A stretch of DNA of 64,000 bases, from assembly GCA_027081505.1 (NCBI GenBank), contig JALWKK010000102.1:17342-81341 (forward strand), read 5' to 3'. Origin of the DNA: Flavobacteriaceae bacterium. Its GTDB lineage: Bacteria; Bacteroidota; Bacteroidia; Flavobacteriales; Flavobacteriaceae. This document shows positions 18,630-26,852 of this stretch, piece by piece. Below the pieces are notes generated by a model, which saw only the letters and a program-made list of their open reading frames with translations, was not told the origin of the DNA and did no database searches. Every line of letters begins with the position of its first letter. The stretch's first letter is position 1. The position numbers were made by a program, and so were the translations under genes.

Positions 18630-19655
18630 ATGATTATAGATTTACGAAGCGATACCGTTACAAAACCAACTCCTAAAATGATGGAAGCCATTTTAAAAGC
18701 CAAAGTAGGTGATGATGTCTTTGGAGAAGACCCAACCGTTACTAAACTTGAGCATTATATGGCAAAATTATTCGGGATGGATACTGCGGTTTATTTCCCC
18801 ACCGGAAGTATGGCAAATCAAGCTGCAATTAAACTTCATACCCAACCGGGAGACGAATTAATATGCGATATATGGGCACATGTGTATAATTTTGAAGCAG
18901 GCGGAGCTTCTTTTAACAGTGGTGTTTCTTGTAAACTCATTCAGGGTAATAGAGGTATGATAACTGCAGAACAAGTTGAAGAAAGTATCAATCCACCCGA
19001 CTTTTATCACAGTCCGCTAACTTCTTTGGTTTGTTTAGAAAACACCACCAATAAAGGAGGAGGAGCCTGTTATGATTTTAATGAAATACTTAAAATTAGA
19101 GAAGTTTGTAATAAACATAACTTAGGTTTTCATTTAGATGGTGCCAGATTAATGAATGCCATTGTAGCAAAGGGACATACCCCAAAACAATATGGCGAAG
19201 TGTTTGACACCATATCGGTTTGTTTAAGCAAAGGACTGGGCGCTCCAATAGGTACTGTGTTAATGGGAAATAATGTAATAATGAAAAAAGCCAGAAGAAT
19301 AAGAAAGGTTTTTGGAGGTGCTATGCGACAAATCGGATTTATGGCAGCCGCCGGTTTTTACGGAATAACAAATAATGTTGAACGCCTGCAAGAAGATCAT
19401 CAAAAAGCGAAAGAAATAGAAGAAACTTTAAAAGAACAAATGTATGTAAGAAGAGTAGAACCGGTAGAAACCAATATTGTTATTTTTTATTTAAAAGAAA
19501 GCATATCGCAAGAATTATTTTTAAGTAAAATGAGTGATTTAGGTGTAAAAATAAGCAATATAGGGCAAGGTAAATTGCGATTGGTAACACATCTGGATTA
19601 TACACCGGAAAAGCACAAAAGATTTTTGGAAATAATAAATTCTGTTAAGCTATAA
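18630..19655 (+). CDS. ltaE: Low-specificity L-threonine aldolase (PLP enzyme)
   Basis: This PLP-dependent beta-eliminating lyase-type enzyme of 341 residues cleaves threonine or allo-threonine to glycine and acetaldehyde. The N-terminus IDLRSDTVTKPTPKMMEAI is characteristic of the family. FHLDGARLMNA carries the aspartate that binds the pyridine nitrogen, and SVCLSKGLGAPIGTVL carries the Schiff-base lysine. GGAMRQIGFMAAAG also matches the family. It is a single-gene unit with a strong terminator at 19660-19684. Three hairpins in its upstream region (18500-18575) may influence its expression, but this is inference. Confidence 0.94.
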   Translation: MIIDLRSDTVTKPTPKMMEAILKAKVGDDVFGEDPTVTKLEHYMAKLFGMDTAVYFPTGSMANQAAIKLHTQPGDELICDIWAHVYNFEAGGASFNSGVSCKLIQGNRGMITAEQVEESINPPDFYHSPLTSLVCLENTTNKGGGACYDFNEILKIREVCNKHNLGFHLDGARLMNAIVAKGHTPKQYGEVFDTISVCLSKGLGAPIGTVLMGNNVIMKKARRIRKVFGGAMRQIGFMAAAGFYGITNNVERLQEDHQKAKEIEETLKEQMYVRRVEPVETNIVIFYLKESISQELFLSKMSDLGVKISNIGQGKLRLVTHLDYTPEKHKRFLEIINSVKL

Positions 19656-19659
19656 CACA

Positions 19660-19684
19660 AAAGGTCGCCCGCTGGGCGACCTTT
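19660..19684. terminator. Strong intrinsic terminator between ltaE and the YegP gene
   Basis: AAAGGTCGCCC (19660-19670) and GGGCGACCTTT (19674-19684) pair perfectly over 11 bp around a 3-base loop. The flanking A and T runs allow use by both convergent genes. Confidence 0.9.
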
Positions 19685-19706
19685 GCATTTTTAAACAATG
19701 GGTTAA

Positions 19707-20030
19707 TTAAGCCTCTATTTCTTTAACTTCAGCTCCCGGAGCATTTTCTTTAACAGACCTTATACCGTTTTCCATACCGGATTCCCCGGCATACATTTGG
19801 CTTGAACCAATGATTTGTCCATTTGTTGACTTTAAATTAAAGTAATGTTTGCCGTTTTTTGCTATTTTGCGTTCCCAGCAGTTGTCGTCACCGCAATTTT
19901 TCTTTACAGATTCAATCCCGTTAAGCGCACCGCTTTTGCTTGCGTACATCTGACTGGATAAAATTACCTGACCGTTTTTTGCCTTAAGTACAAAGTGGTA
20001 CTTATCGTCTTTTTGTTTTAATTCGAACAT
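19707..20030 (-). CDS. YegP family (DUF1508) protein, two tandem units
   Basis: This cytoplasmic protein of 107 residues is made of two DUF1508 units: FELKQKDDKYHFVLKAKNGQVILSSQMYASKSGALNGIESVKKN and a second beginning RKIAKNGKHYFNLKSTNGQIIGSSQMY. Each unit ends in the G-I-x-S-V-K pattern. Proteins of this family are small and widespread with no settled function. The frame is open upstream to 20153, but that extension is hydrophobic and low-complexity; the ATG at 20030 begins exactly at the first domain. A near-perfect 11-bp inverted repeat (20053-20083) sits in its leader. Confidence 0.9.
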   Translation of the reverse strand: MFELKQKDDKYHFVLKAKNGQVILSSQMYASKSGALNGIESVKKNCGDDNCWERKIAKNGKHYFNLKSTNGQIIGSSQMYAGESGMENGIRSVKENAPGAEVKEIEA

Positions 20031-20052
20031 ATTTTTGAGTTTAAAATTATAC

Positions 20053-20083
20053 TTTTTTTCAGAGTATAAATATCTGAAAAAAA
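20053..20083. repeat. 11-bp perfect inverted repeat upstream of the YegP gene
   Basis: TTTTTTTCAGA (20053-20063) and TCTGAAAAAAA (20073-20083) flank a 9-base spacer in the divergent gap between the YegP gene and the OmpA gene. It could be an operator or an A/T-rich hairpin; no terminator-like T-run is attached outside the stem. Confidence 0.5.
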
Positions 20084-20253
20084 AATAACATACAAAAACA
20101 ATGTGAAAAGTATGAAATATATAAAACAATGCACTTTGTCGATATTTTATCACAGATTAACGAAAAAGGTCTTTATTAATTAATCTTTTATTAAAATAAA
20201 TTTTGTATATTAGTACTTTCGCAAAGTAAAATTTAAACAAAACATCAACGATT

Positions 20254-21357
20254 ATGAAAAAAATTATTCTTTTCGGTATTGCGTTATTTGTTGCAAACAT
20301 TGCACAAGCGCAAGATTTACCACCCAATCCGACTCCCGGAAAATGTTATGTACGTTGTACAACCCCGGATGTGTATGTAAATGAGACAGTTCAAATTATG
20401 ACCCGTCCCGCTTACAAAAAATTACGTGTTGTGCCGGCTTCTTACCGTACGGTAACAGAAAAAGTACTGGTAAAAGAAGCTAGTAAAAAACTACGTATTG
20501 TACCTGCAAAATGGGGAACAGAAACGATTAGTTATGTAAAAAAAGAAGGTGCTTCTACCATAACAATTACCCCTGCTTCATTTACATCGGATTCTGAAAC
20601 TATCGAAATTAAACCGGCTTACGCACAATGGGAATTAGGCGCACCTGCACCCGACTGTGCTTCCGGAAATCCGGATGATTGCCGTTACTGGTGTTATAAA
20701 GGTTACCCTGCAGAGTTTACCACTGTTTCGGTAACGCGTCTTGCAAACGATGCCTCGTTTAACAGAAATCCAATACCAGAAAAAACTGCAACCTATACAA
20801 AGCGTGTTGTTGTAGAACCTGCCAAAGTAATTGAAGAAGAAGTTCCTGCAGAATATGCAACCATCACCAGAACTGTTTTGGATAAAGATGCAACAACTAC
20901 AGAAGAAACCATTCCTGCCGAATACAGAACAATAACTAAAGAAGTACTTAAAACCAAAGGAGGATTAACTACTTGGAAAGAAGTAGAATGTGCATTAGTT
21001 GAATACCAAGCGCTTCCAATAAGATGGAATCTCGGTAGTGCTACATTAACTGCAGAAGCAAAAAGACTCATAGATACTCGTTTAATGCCGGTATTGCAAC
21101 AAAATCCGGGTGTTAAGTTAGAAATAGCTTCTCATACAGACTCAAGAGGTTCTAAAGCTTCAAATCAAGATTTGTCTGAAAGAAGAGCGCAAGCTGTTGT
21201 TAGATATCTGGAGTCTAAAGGTGTTAACCCAAGCTTATTGGTAGCTAACGGTTATGGTGAAACCAGACTTAAAAACAGATGTGCAGACGGTGTTTCATGT
21301 ACTGAACGTCAACATGCTGTTAACCGTAGAACAGAATTTAGATTGATAAACAACTAA
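20254..21357 (+). CDS. OmpA-family outer-membrane protein with PAxY/W-type repeats
   Basis: This 367-residue secreted protein has a signal peptide MKKIILFGIALFVANIAQA. The C-terminal OmpA-like domain (about residues 255-367) binds peptidoglycan; it shows LEIASHTDSRGSKASNQDLSERRA, VRYLESKGV and VNRRTEFRL. The N-terminal half is unusual: a degenerate repeat of about 25-35 residues, each carrying PA-x-Y/W/F-x-T followed by charged beta-type sequence (PAYKKLRV, PASYRTVTEKV, PAKWGTETI, PASFTSDSETI, PAEYATITRTV, PAEYRTITKEV). Four cysteines sit in the central segment (about residues 132-149). It is a single-gene unit with a terminator at 21404-21440. A role as envelope stabiliser is inferred from the OmpA domain. 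Confidence 0.9.
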   Translation: MKKIILFGIALFVANIAQAQDLPPNPTPGKCYVRCTTPDVYVNETVQIMTRPAYKKLRVVPASYRTVTEKVLVKEASKKLRIVPAKWGTETISYVKKEGASTITITPASFTSDSETIEIKPAYAQWELGAPAPDCASGNPDDCRYWCYKGYPAEFTTVSVTRLANDASFNRNPIPEKTATYTKRVVVEPAKVIEEEVPAEYATITRTVLDKDATTTEETIPAEYRTITKEVLKTKGGLTTWKEVECALVEYQALPIRWNLGSATLTAEAKRLIDTRLMPVLQQNPGVKLEIASHTDSRGSKASNQDLSERRAQAVVRYLESKGVNPSLLVANGYGETRLKNRCADGVSCTERQHAVNRRTEFRLINN

Positions 21358-21403
21358 TAAATTTTCTGGTTAGTCATTACGTTAAAACCATCAACGTAAG
21401 AAG

Positions 21404-21440
21404 AAAGAGAATTCTCAAATTTTGGGAATTCTTTTTTTTT
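21404..21440 (+). terminator. Intrinsic terminator after the OmpA gene
   Basis: AAAGAGAATTC (21404-21414) pairs with GAATTCTTTTT (from 21426) with one mismatch and is followed by a run of nine Ts. Confidence 0.8.
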
Positions 21441-21496
21441 ATAATAAATTTGGCACAAATTATGCTAAATAAGTAATGATGATTAGAACGGTATAT

Positions 21497-21949
21497 ATGA
21501 AAAAAATATTTTTAATAATAGTCTTATTATCGACCGGTTATTCTTTTTCCCAAGAAACGAATATAAAATTAGACTGGTTAACCAACCTTGAAAAGGCTCA
21601 AAAAATATCGAAAAAAACCGGCAAACCCATACTTGTGTACTTTACCGGAAGCGACTGGTGCGCCCCTTGTAAAATGCTTAAAGAAGATTTTTTCTACACA
21701 AAAGAATTTGAAGAAAAAGCAAGTAATTTTGTTTTGGTTATGATTGATAAACCTCGACGAATCGATATAATTTCTGAAAAGCAGATGAAATATAATGATA
21801 ATATTATCGCTAAATACAACAAACAAAAAACGTTTCCGAAAATATTAATTCTTAACGAAAAAGGGCGTTTACTCGATGAAATAGACGGCTATAATTACCT
21901 GCACGACACAACGCTTCATTTTTCTTTTATCAATAAATATATCAAGTAA
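21497..21949 (+). CDS. Periplasmic thioredoxin-fold protein with CAPC motif
   Basis: This 150-residue protein has a signal peptide MKKIFLIIVLLSTGYSFS. The thioredoxin_7-like core has the active site GSDWCAPCKMLK, KPILVYF before it and the cis-Pro segment TFPKILILNEKG after it. It is expected to be a periplasmic thiol-disulfide reductase. The frame is open to an upstream ATG pair at 21476, giving seven more residues, but the ATG at 21497 places the signal peptide in the usual form. It faces asnB tail to tail. The target proteins are unknown. Confidence 0.88.
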   Translation: MKKIFLIIVLLSTGYSFSQETNIKLDWLTNLEKAQKISKKTGKPILVYFTGSDWCAPCKMLKEDFFYTKEFEEKASNFVLVMIDKPRRIDIISEKQMKYNDNIIAKYNKQKTFPKILILNEKGRLLDEIDGYNYLHDTTLHFSFINKYIK

Positions 21950-21991
21950 AGCAGAAAATAAATATTTTTTTCTGTACATTCTTATTATAAA

Positions 21992-23671
21992 TTAATACGA
22001 ATCATCGTGTATGTTTATTACAGCTCTTCCGCTTGGTTCGTTCATATGTTTAAAGCTTTCGTCCCATTCTAATGCAATTTTTGAACTACAAGCAACCGAT
22101 GGTTCTTGCGGAACACTTAAGGCAGCCGTATCACTCGGGAAATGACTTTCAAAAATGCTTCGGTAGTAAAATTCTTCTTTTGTAGTTGGAGGTTGTATTG
22201 CAAACCTAAAATGAGCGTTTTTAAGTTGTTCGTCTGTTACCTCTTTTTCAACCAGTTCTTTTAAAGTATCAATCCAACTATAACCAACACCATCGCTAAA
22301 TTGTTCTTTTTGACGCCAAGCTACACTTTCGGGTAACATATCTTCAAAGGCTTTGCGAAGTATCCATTTTTCCATACCTCGCTTTGTTTTTTTATCGTTT
22401 CCCGCCATTTTATCTTTTGGATTTAATCGCATCGCCACATCCATAAACTCTTTATCTAAAAAGGGGACACGTCCTTCAATTCCCCAAGCGGCGAGCGCTT
22501 TATTTGCGCGTAAACAGTCGTACATATGTAGTTTTTCTAATTTTCGTACGGTTTCTTGATGAAATTCTTTTGCCGAAGGCGCCTTATGAAAATACAAATA
22601 ACCTCCAAATATTTCATCACTTCCTTCACCCGAAAGTACCATTTTAATTCCCATTGCTTTTATCGCACGAGCCATAAGGTACATTGGTGTAGAAGCACGT
22701 ATGGTAGTAATATCATAAGTTTCTAAATGATAAATAACATCTTTAATAGCATCTATACCTTCTTGAATGGTGAATTTTATTTCGTGGTGAACGGTATCTA
22801 AATAATCGGCTACTTTTCGGGCTGCGATTAAATCCGGAGACCCTTCGAGTCCAATTGCGAAGGAGTGAAGTCGAGGCCACCAAGCCGCTTCTTTATCGCC
22901 ACTTTCTATACGTTTGTCTGCATACATCTTTGCAATAGCCGAAGTAATAGACGAATCCAAACCGCCCGAAAGTAAAACTCCATACGGAACATCGCTCATT
23001 AACTGTCGATGTACAGCTTCTTCCAATGCATTTTTTAATTCGTCTATACTACTGGTGTTGTCTTTAACAGCATCAAATTGCATCCAATCGCGGTGATACC
23101 ATTTTTTTAGCTTACCGTATTTACTGTGTAAATAATGTCCGGGAGGGAATAATTCGATTTTAGAACAAATGCCCTCGAGAGCTTTTAATTCGGAAGCTAC
23201 ATAAAAAGTACCGTTTTTATCCCAACCCATATACAACGGAATAATGCCCATATGATCTCTTGCTATTAGGTATTCGTCTTTTTCTGCATCGTAAAGCGCA
23301 AATCCGAAAATTCCGTTTAAGTCATCTAAAAACTCGGTGCCTTTTTCTTTATAAAGAGCCAAAATAACTTCGCAATCACTTTTGGTTTGAAACTTAAAAT
23401 CGGTTTCTAATTCTTTTCTAATGTTAAGATGATTATATATTTCACCATTTGCAGCGAGGACTAATTTTTTGTCTTCAGAAAACAAGGGTTGTTTTCCTGA
23501 AGTGGGATCTACAATTGCCAATCGCTCGTGGGCTAATATTGCTTTCGGGTGTGAGAAAATCCCACTCCAATCCGGTCCGCGATGCCTAATGATTTTAGAC
23601 ATTGTTAATAGTTGAGGTCTTAATTTTTCAGAAGGTTGCTTTAAGTCAAAAGCGCATACAATTCCGCACAT
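21992..23671 (-). CDS. asnB: Glutamine-hydrolysing asparagine synthase B
   Basis: This enzyme makes asparagine from aspartate, ATP and glutamine. The 559-residue protein starts MCGIVCAF, so Cys2 can serve as the Ntn glutaminase nucleophile. The N-terminal domain has RHRGPDWSG and AANGEIYNH. The C-terminal synthetase has the PP-loop LLSGGLDSS near residue 235 and LSGEGSDEIFGGY near residue 350. Length is typical of the AsnB form. The 330-base region upstream carries an apparent transcription attenuator with an Asn-coded leader peptide (23730-23876), so the gene is probably induced when charged Asn-tRNA is low. Confidence 0.97.
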   Translation of the reverse strand: MCGIVCAFDLKQPSEKLRPQLLTMSKIIRHRGPDWSGIFSHPKAILAHERLAIVDPTSGKQPLFSEDKKLVLAANGEIYNHLNIRKELETDFKFQTKSDCEVILALYKEKGTEFLDDLNGIFGFALYDAEKDEYLIARDHMGIIPLYMGWDKNGTFYVASELKALEGICSKIELFPPGHYLHSKYGKLKKWYHRDWMQFDAVKDNTSSIDELKNALEEAVHRQLMSDVPYGVLLSGGLDSSITSAIAKMYADKRIESGDKEAAWWPRLHSFAIGLEGSPDLIAARKVADYLDTVHHEIKFTIQEGIDAIKDVIYHLETYDITTIRASTPMYLMARAIKAMGIKMVLSGEGSDEIFGGYLYFHKAPSAKEFHQETVRKLEKLHMYDCLRANKALAAWGIEGRVPFLDKEFMDVAMRLNPKDKMAGNDKKTKRGMEKWILRKAFEDMLPESVAWRQKEQFSDGVGYSWIDTLKELVEKEVTDEQLKNAHFRFAIQPPTTKEEFYYRSIFESHFPSDTAALSVPQEPSVACSSKIALEWDESFKHMNEPSGRAVINIHDDSY

Positions 23672-23729
23672 AATAGTAAATTTTAATAGATAGCTAATAA
23701 TGGTTTGCTTTTTATTTTAATATAAATTC

Positions 23730-23766
23730 AAAAAAAAAAACCCGCCAAGTTCAAAAACCTGACGGG
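23730..23766 (-). terminator. Attenuator terminator hairpin in the asnB leader
   Basis: On the minus strand CCCGTCAGGTT pairs with AACTTGGCGGG over 11 bp, including two G-U pairs, around a TTTG loop (23741-23766). Eleven Ts follow (23740-23730). The structure lies 59 bases before the asnB start codon, so it would end transcription before the gene. Confidence 0.85.
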
Positions 23767-23790
23767 AATAAATATTGCGACAAGTTTTTG
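23752..23790 (-). promoter_or_regulatory. Predicted antiterminator pairing in the asnB leader
   Basis: CAAAAACTTG (23790-23781), which follows directly on the leader peptide stop codon, can pair over 10 bp with CAGGTTTTTG (23761-23752), one pair being U-G. The second segment is most of the left arm of the terminator, so the two structures exclude each other. ACAAG within the last Asn/Lys codons can pair with CTTGT and would protect the first segment when no ribosome stalls there. Confidence 0.7.
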
Positions 23791-23838
23791 CTACAGCATC
23801 TTGTTATTATTATTATTATTAAAAATGTTGTTTAGCAT
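23791..23838 (-). CDS. Asn-rich leader peptide of the asnB attenuator
   Basis: This is a 15-codon frame: ATG CTA AAC AAC ATT TTT, then AAT x5, AAC, AAG ATG CTG TAG, giving MLNNIFNNNNNNKML. Eight of fifteen residues are asparagine, the product of the downstream enzyme. It starts about 30 bases after a TATATTTG promoter box and stops directly before the antiterminator segment. This is the arrangement of the classical trp, his and thr leader peptides. The peptide itself probably has no function; ribosome stalling at the Asn run does. It is too short for standard gene calling. Translation is inferred from the layout. Confidence 0.8.
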   Translation of the reverse strand: MLNNIFNNNNNNKML

Positions 23839-23868
23839 AACTTGTATTGTTACTTTTTTACTATGTGG

Positions 23869-23876
23869 CAAATATA
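23869..23876 (-). promoter_or_regulatory. Promoter -7 box for asnB and its leader
   Basis: The minus strand reads TATATTTG, an exact TAnnTTTG match. The -33 element is only weakly matched (TTTC about 18-19 bases upstream). Transcription would begin near 23862 and include the entire leader peptide. Confidence 0.65.
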
Positions 23877-23981
23877 ATGTGTTTTTTTAAAACTGAAAGA
23901 AATATAACTGTTAAAAAATTAAGGTTGTAATACGCTTTAAAAAATTATAACAATTTTAACGTTAGCTAATCGTTTGATTTG

Positions 23982-24011
23982 TTGTGTAGCAACAGGAATT
24001 TATTACTTTTG
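23982..24011 (+). promoter_or_regulatory. Bacteroidota promoter of the PpiC/SurA operon
   Basis: TTG (23982-23984), 19 bases, TACTTTTG (24004-24011). Both boxes match the consensus and the spacing is ideal. The start codon of the first gene follows 28 bases later. Confidence 0.75.
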
Positions 24012-24039
24012 CTCTGCTTAAACAAAAACTCACTATATC

Positions 24040-25998
24040 ATGGCAATAAAAAAAATAATTACGGTTCTTTTTGTTTTTATTTCAATTCTTTCTTATTCAC
24101 AAAAAAAAGAAGAAGTTTTGTTAACCATTAACGATAAACCGGTTTTTGCTTCAGAGTTTAAGAGAGTCTTTAAAAAGAATTTAGATTTGGTTCAAGATGA
24201 TTCTCAAAAAAGTGTAGAGGGTTATTTAGATTTATTTATTGATTACAAACTTAAAATAGCCGAAGCTTATGCACAAGGATTAGATACAACCGCTTCCTAT
24301 ACCAGAGAGTTTAACAAATATAGAGACCAGTTGGCTCGTACTTATATTTATGAAGATGCCATAAAAGAAGAAGTCGCCAAAGAAGCGTATAACAGAGGGC
24401 TTGAGCAAATTAACGCAGATCACATATTAATTAAAGTAAATTTTGATGCTTTGCCACAGGATACGTTAAAGGCGTATAATAAGATTGCCGAAATCAGAAA
24501 AAAAGCAGTTGCAGGTGAAGATTTTAATGAATTGGCAAAAAAATATTCGGAAGAACCGGGTGCAAAAGAACGAGGCGGTAAGTTGGGGTGGTTTTCTGCT
24601 TTTCAAATGGTATATCCTTTTGAAACGGGCGCATATAATACAAAAGTAGGAGCGGTTTCAAAGATTATTAGAACTTCTTACGGCTACCACATAATTAAAG
24701 TTAACGACAGACGTGCCAAAGGAAATGAAGTAAGCGTATCACATATTATGATTTCGCCTAAAAAAAATGACTCTACTTTTAATCCCGAGCAACGCATTAA
24801 CGAGATTTATGCAATGCTTCAACAAGGCGAATCTTTTGAAAGTCTTGCCAAACAATTTTCAGATGATAAAGCTTCCGGAAAAAACGGAGGAAAATTAAGA
24901 CCTTTCGGAAAAGGACAACTGCGAGCGCCAAAATTTGAAGAAGAAGTATTTAAACTAAAAAAAGAAGGAGAAATATCCAAACCCGTACAATCTAAATTCG
25001 GGTGGCATATTATTCGATTAAATGAAATTCTTCCAATAAAATCTTTTGAAGAACAAAAAGCAGAATTGGAAAAACAAGTTTCTAGAGGAGAACGTTCAAA
25101 AGTAATTAATCAAAGTGTTATACAGCGTATTAAAGAAAAATACGGATTTATACAGGGTGAAGCTTACACGTCCTTTTTTAATAAATATGTTTCCGATAGC
25201 ATCTTAAAACTAAAATGGAAGTACACACCAATAGCAAGCAAAGATAACAAGGTATTGTTTACAATTGGAAATAAAAAAGTGTATTTTGATGATTTTGCTC
25301 GCTTTATAGAAAGTAAACAAATAACAACAAGACGCTATAAAACCAAGGAAGCTAAAATTGAAGCCCTGTATGAAGATTTTAAAGCTACAACGATTAAAGA
25401 TTACTCAAAAGTACAATTGGAAAAAGAAAATCCCGAATATGCGGCTATTCTTGATGAATACAGAAACGGATTGCTTATTTTTGATGTAATGGAAAAAAAC
25501 ATTTGGGATAAAGCTAAAAACGATTCGATTGCTTTGGAAAAATTTTATCAAAATAATAAACAAAATTACCTTTGGAAAACAAGAGTAGATGCCATTTTAT
25601 TTTCTGCAACCGATAAAGACGTTGCACAACAAGTAAAACAAATGTTAACCGAGAATAAAACTGCAGACCAAATAAAAGAAACACTAAATAAAGACGGAAA
25701 AGTAGCGGTTATTATAAGTAAAGGCATTTTTGAAATAGACCAAAGAGAACTACCACAAGGATTTGAACCCACACCCGGAATATCAAAAATATATAATCAA
25801 GAAGATTCGTTTGTTATTGTACAAGTAAACGAGGTTTTGCCACCATCAATAAAGCCCTTAGAAGATGTTAAAGGAAAAGTTATTAGCGATTATCAAAACT
25901 ATCTTGAAGAACAATGGATGGCGCAACTTCATCAAAAATACAATGTATCGGTTAGAAAAAAAGCATTAAAAAAATTAAAAAAACAACTTAAATCTTAA
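24040..25998 (+). CDS. PpiC-type peptidyl-prolyl isomerase, PpiD/SurA-like, two parvulin domains
   Basis: This 652-residue periplasmic folding factor has a signal peptide MAIKKIITVLFVFISILSYS. A SurA/PpiD-like N-terminal helical domain (about 25-120) is followed by two tandem parvulin domains (about 122-225 and 230-330). These have the conserved pairs INADHILIK...GGKLGWFSA...TSYGYHIIKV and VSVSHIMIS...GGKLRPFGKG...KFGWHIIRL. The long C-terminal part (about 350-650) is helical and charged. It probably chaperones outer-membrane proteins in transit. It is the first of three related genes; its stop overlaps the next start by one base. Confidence 0.92.
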   Translation: MAIKKIITVLFVFISILSYSQKKEEVLLTINDKPVFASEFKRVFKKNLDLVQDDSQKSVEGYLDLFIDYKLKIAEAYAQGLDTTASYTREFNKYRDQLARTYIYEDAIKEEVAKEAYNRGLEQINADHILIKVNFDALPQDTLKAYNKIAEIRKKAVAGEDFNELAKKYSEEPGAKERGGKLGWFSAFQMVYPFETGAYNTKVGAVSKIIRTSYGYHIIKVNDRRAKGNEVSVSHIMISPKKNDSTFNPEQRINEIYAMLQQGESFESLAKQFSDDKASGKNGGKLRPFGKGQLRAPKFEEEVFKLKKEGEISKPVQSKFGWHIIRLNEILPIKSFEEQKAELEKQVSRGERSKVINQSVIQRIKEKYGFIQGEAYTSFFNKYVSDSILKLKWKYTPIASKDNKVLFTIGNKKVYFDDFARFIESKQITTRRYKTKEAKIEALYEDFKATTIKDYSKVQLEKENPEYAAILDEYRNGLLIFDVMEKNIWDKAKNDSIALEKFYQNNKQNYLWKTRVDAILFSATDKDVAQQVKQMLTENKTADQIKETLNKDGKVAVIISKGIFEIDQRELPQGFEPTPGISKIYNQEDSFVIVQVNEVLPPSIKPLEDVKGKVISDYQNYLEEQWMAQLHQKYNVSVRKKALKKLKKQLKS

Positions 25999-26852
25999 TG
26001 CAAAAAAAAGGACTGATTTTCATATTATTTTTAACATTACTTTCTTGTGAGTATCTTAAACAAGATACCAAACAAATGCCCATAGCAAGAGTAAAAGATA
26101 ATTATTTGTACATCGACGACATAAAAGATATTGTTTCTCAAGCAACAACAAAAGAAGATAGTGCGTTGCTGGTAACCAATTTTATAAATAGGTGGGCAAC
26201 AAAACAATTGCTGTTAGATCAATCTCAAATTAATTTATCCGTAAAACAACAAAAGGTATTTGACAAACTCGTTAAAGACTACAAAACCGAATTATATACC
26301 GAAGCTTATAAAAGCAATATCGTATCAAAACAACTGGATAGCACGATTACAGAACAAGAGTACGAAACTTTTTATAATAACAATAAAGAAAACTTTAGAC
26401 TTAACGATCATTTACTTAAAATACGCTATGTGTATTTAGACCGTAACTTTTCAGACATTGATGCCGTGAAAAAGCAAATTAAAAATTTTGAAAAAGAAGA
26501 TCAACAATTGTTAAAAGAAAAAAGTCTAACATTTAAAGCCTATAATTTTAACGATTCTACTTGGATAAAAAAAGAAAATATAATTGAGAAGATACCTGTT
26601 TTAAAAAATCAAGAAAAACAATTGTTAAAAAAATCTAATTTTGTACAATTACAAGATTCAATAGGAGTATATTTGGTCAAAATTAAAGATATACTAACCA
26701 TTAATGATATAGCGCCGTTAACGTATGTAAAACCTACCATTAAACAAATAATACTCAACAGAAGAAAACTGGATTTAATTAAAAAACTGGAAAAAGATAT
26801 TACCAAAGATGCACTTAAAAATAAAAAATTTGAAATTTACCCACCTCAGTAG
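25998..26852 (+). CDS. SurA-related lipoprotein without a parvulin domain
   Basis: This 284-residue lipoprotein has the lipobox FLTLLSC (cysteine near residue 17). The sequence IARVKDNYLYIDDIKDIV and LLVTNFINRWATKQLLLDQ fits the SurA/PpiD N-terminal chaperone fold, and the central ENFRLNDHLLKIRYVYLDR resembles the start of a parvulin domain that has decayed. It begins on the last base of the preceding stop (TAATG) and overlaps the next gene by 44 bases, so the three are translated together. It probably acts as a membrane-anchored companion chaperone; no catalytic site is visible. Confidence 0.8.
   Translation: MQKKGLIFILFLTLLSCEYLKQDTKQMPIARVKDNYLYIDDIKDIVSQATTKEDSALLVTNFINRWATKQLLLDQSQINLSVKQQKVFDKLVKDYKTELYTEAYKSNIVSKQLDSTITEQEYETFYNNNKENFRLNDHLLKIRYVYLDRNFSDIDAVKKQIKNFEKEDQQLLKEKSLTFKAYNFNDSTWIKKENIIEKIPVLKNQEKQLLKKSNFVQLQDSIGVYLVKIKDILTINDIAPLTYVKPTIKQIILNRRKLDLIKKLEKDITKDALKNKKFEIYPPQ

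Noticed and set aside
21950-21991. A bidirectional terminator between the thioredoxin-like gene and asnB
   Set aside because: CAGAAAA and TTTTTCTG can pair, but the stem is short and almost all A-T, so I could not support it.
23801-23820. The ATT repeat upstream of asnB as a plain microsatellite
   Set aside because: Read on the minus strand it is an in-frame run of Asn codons within a short frame with start and stop, placed correctly before a terminator; the attenuator reading explains more.
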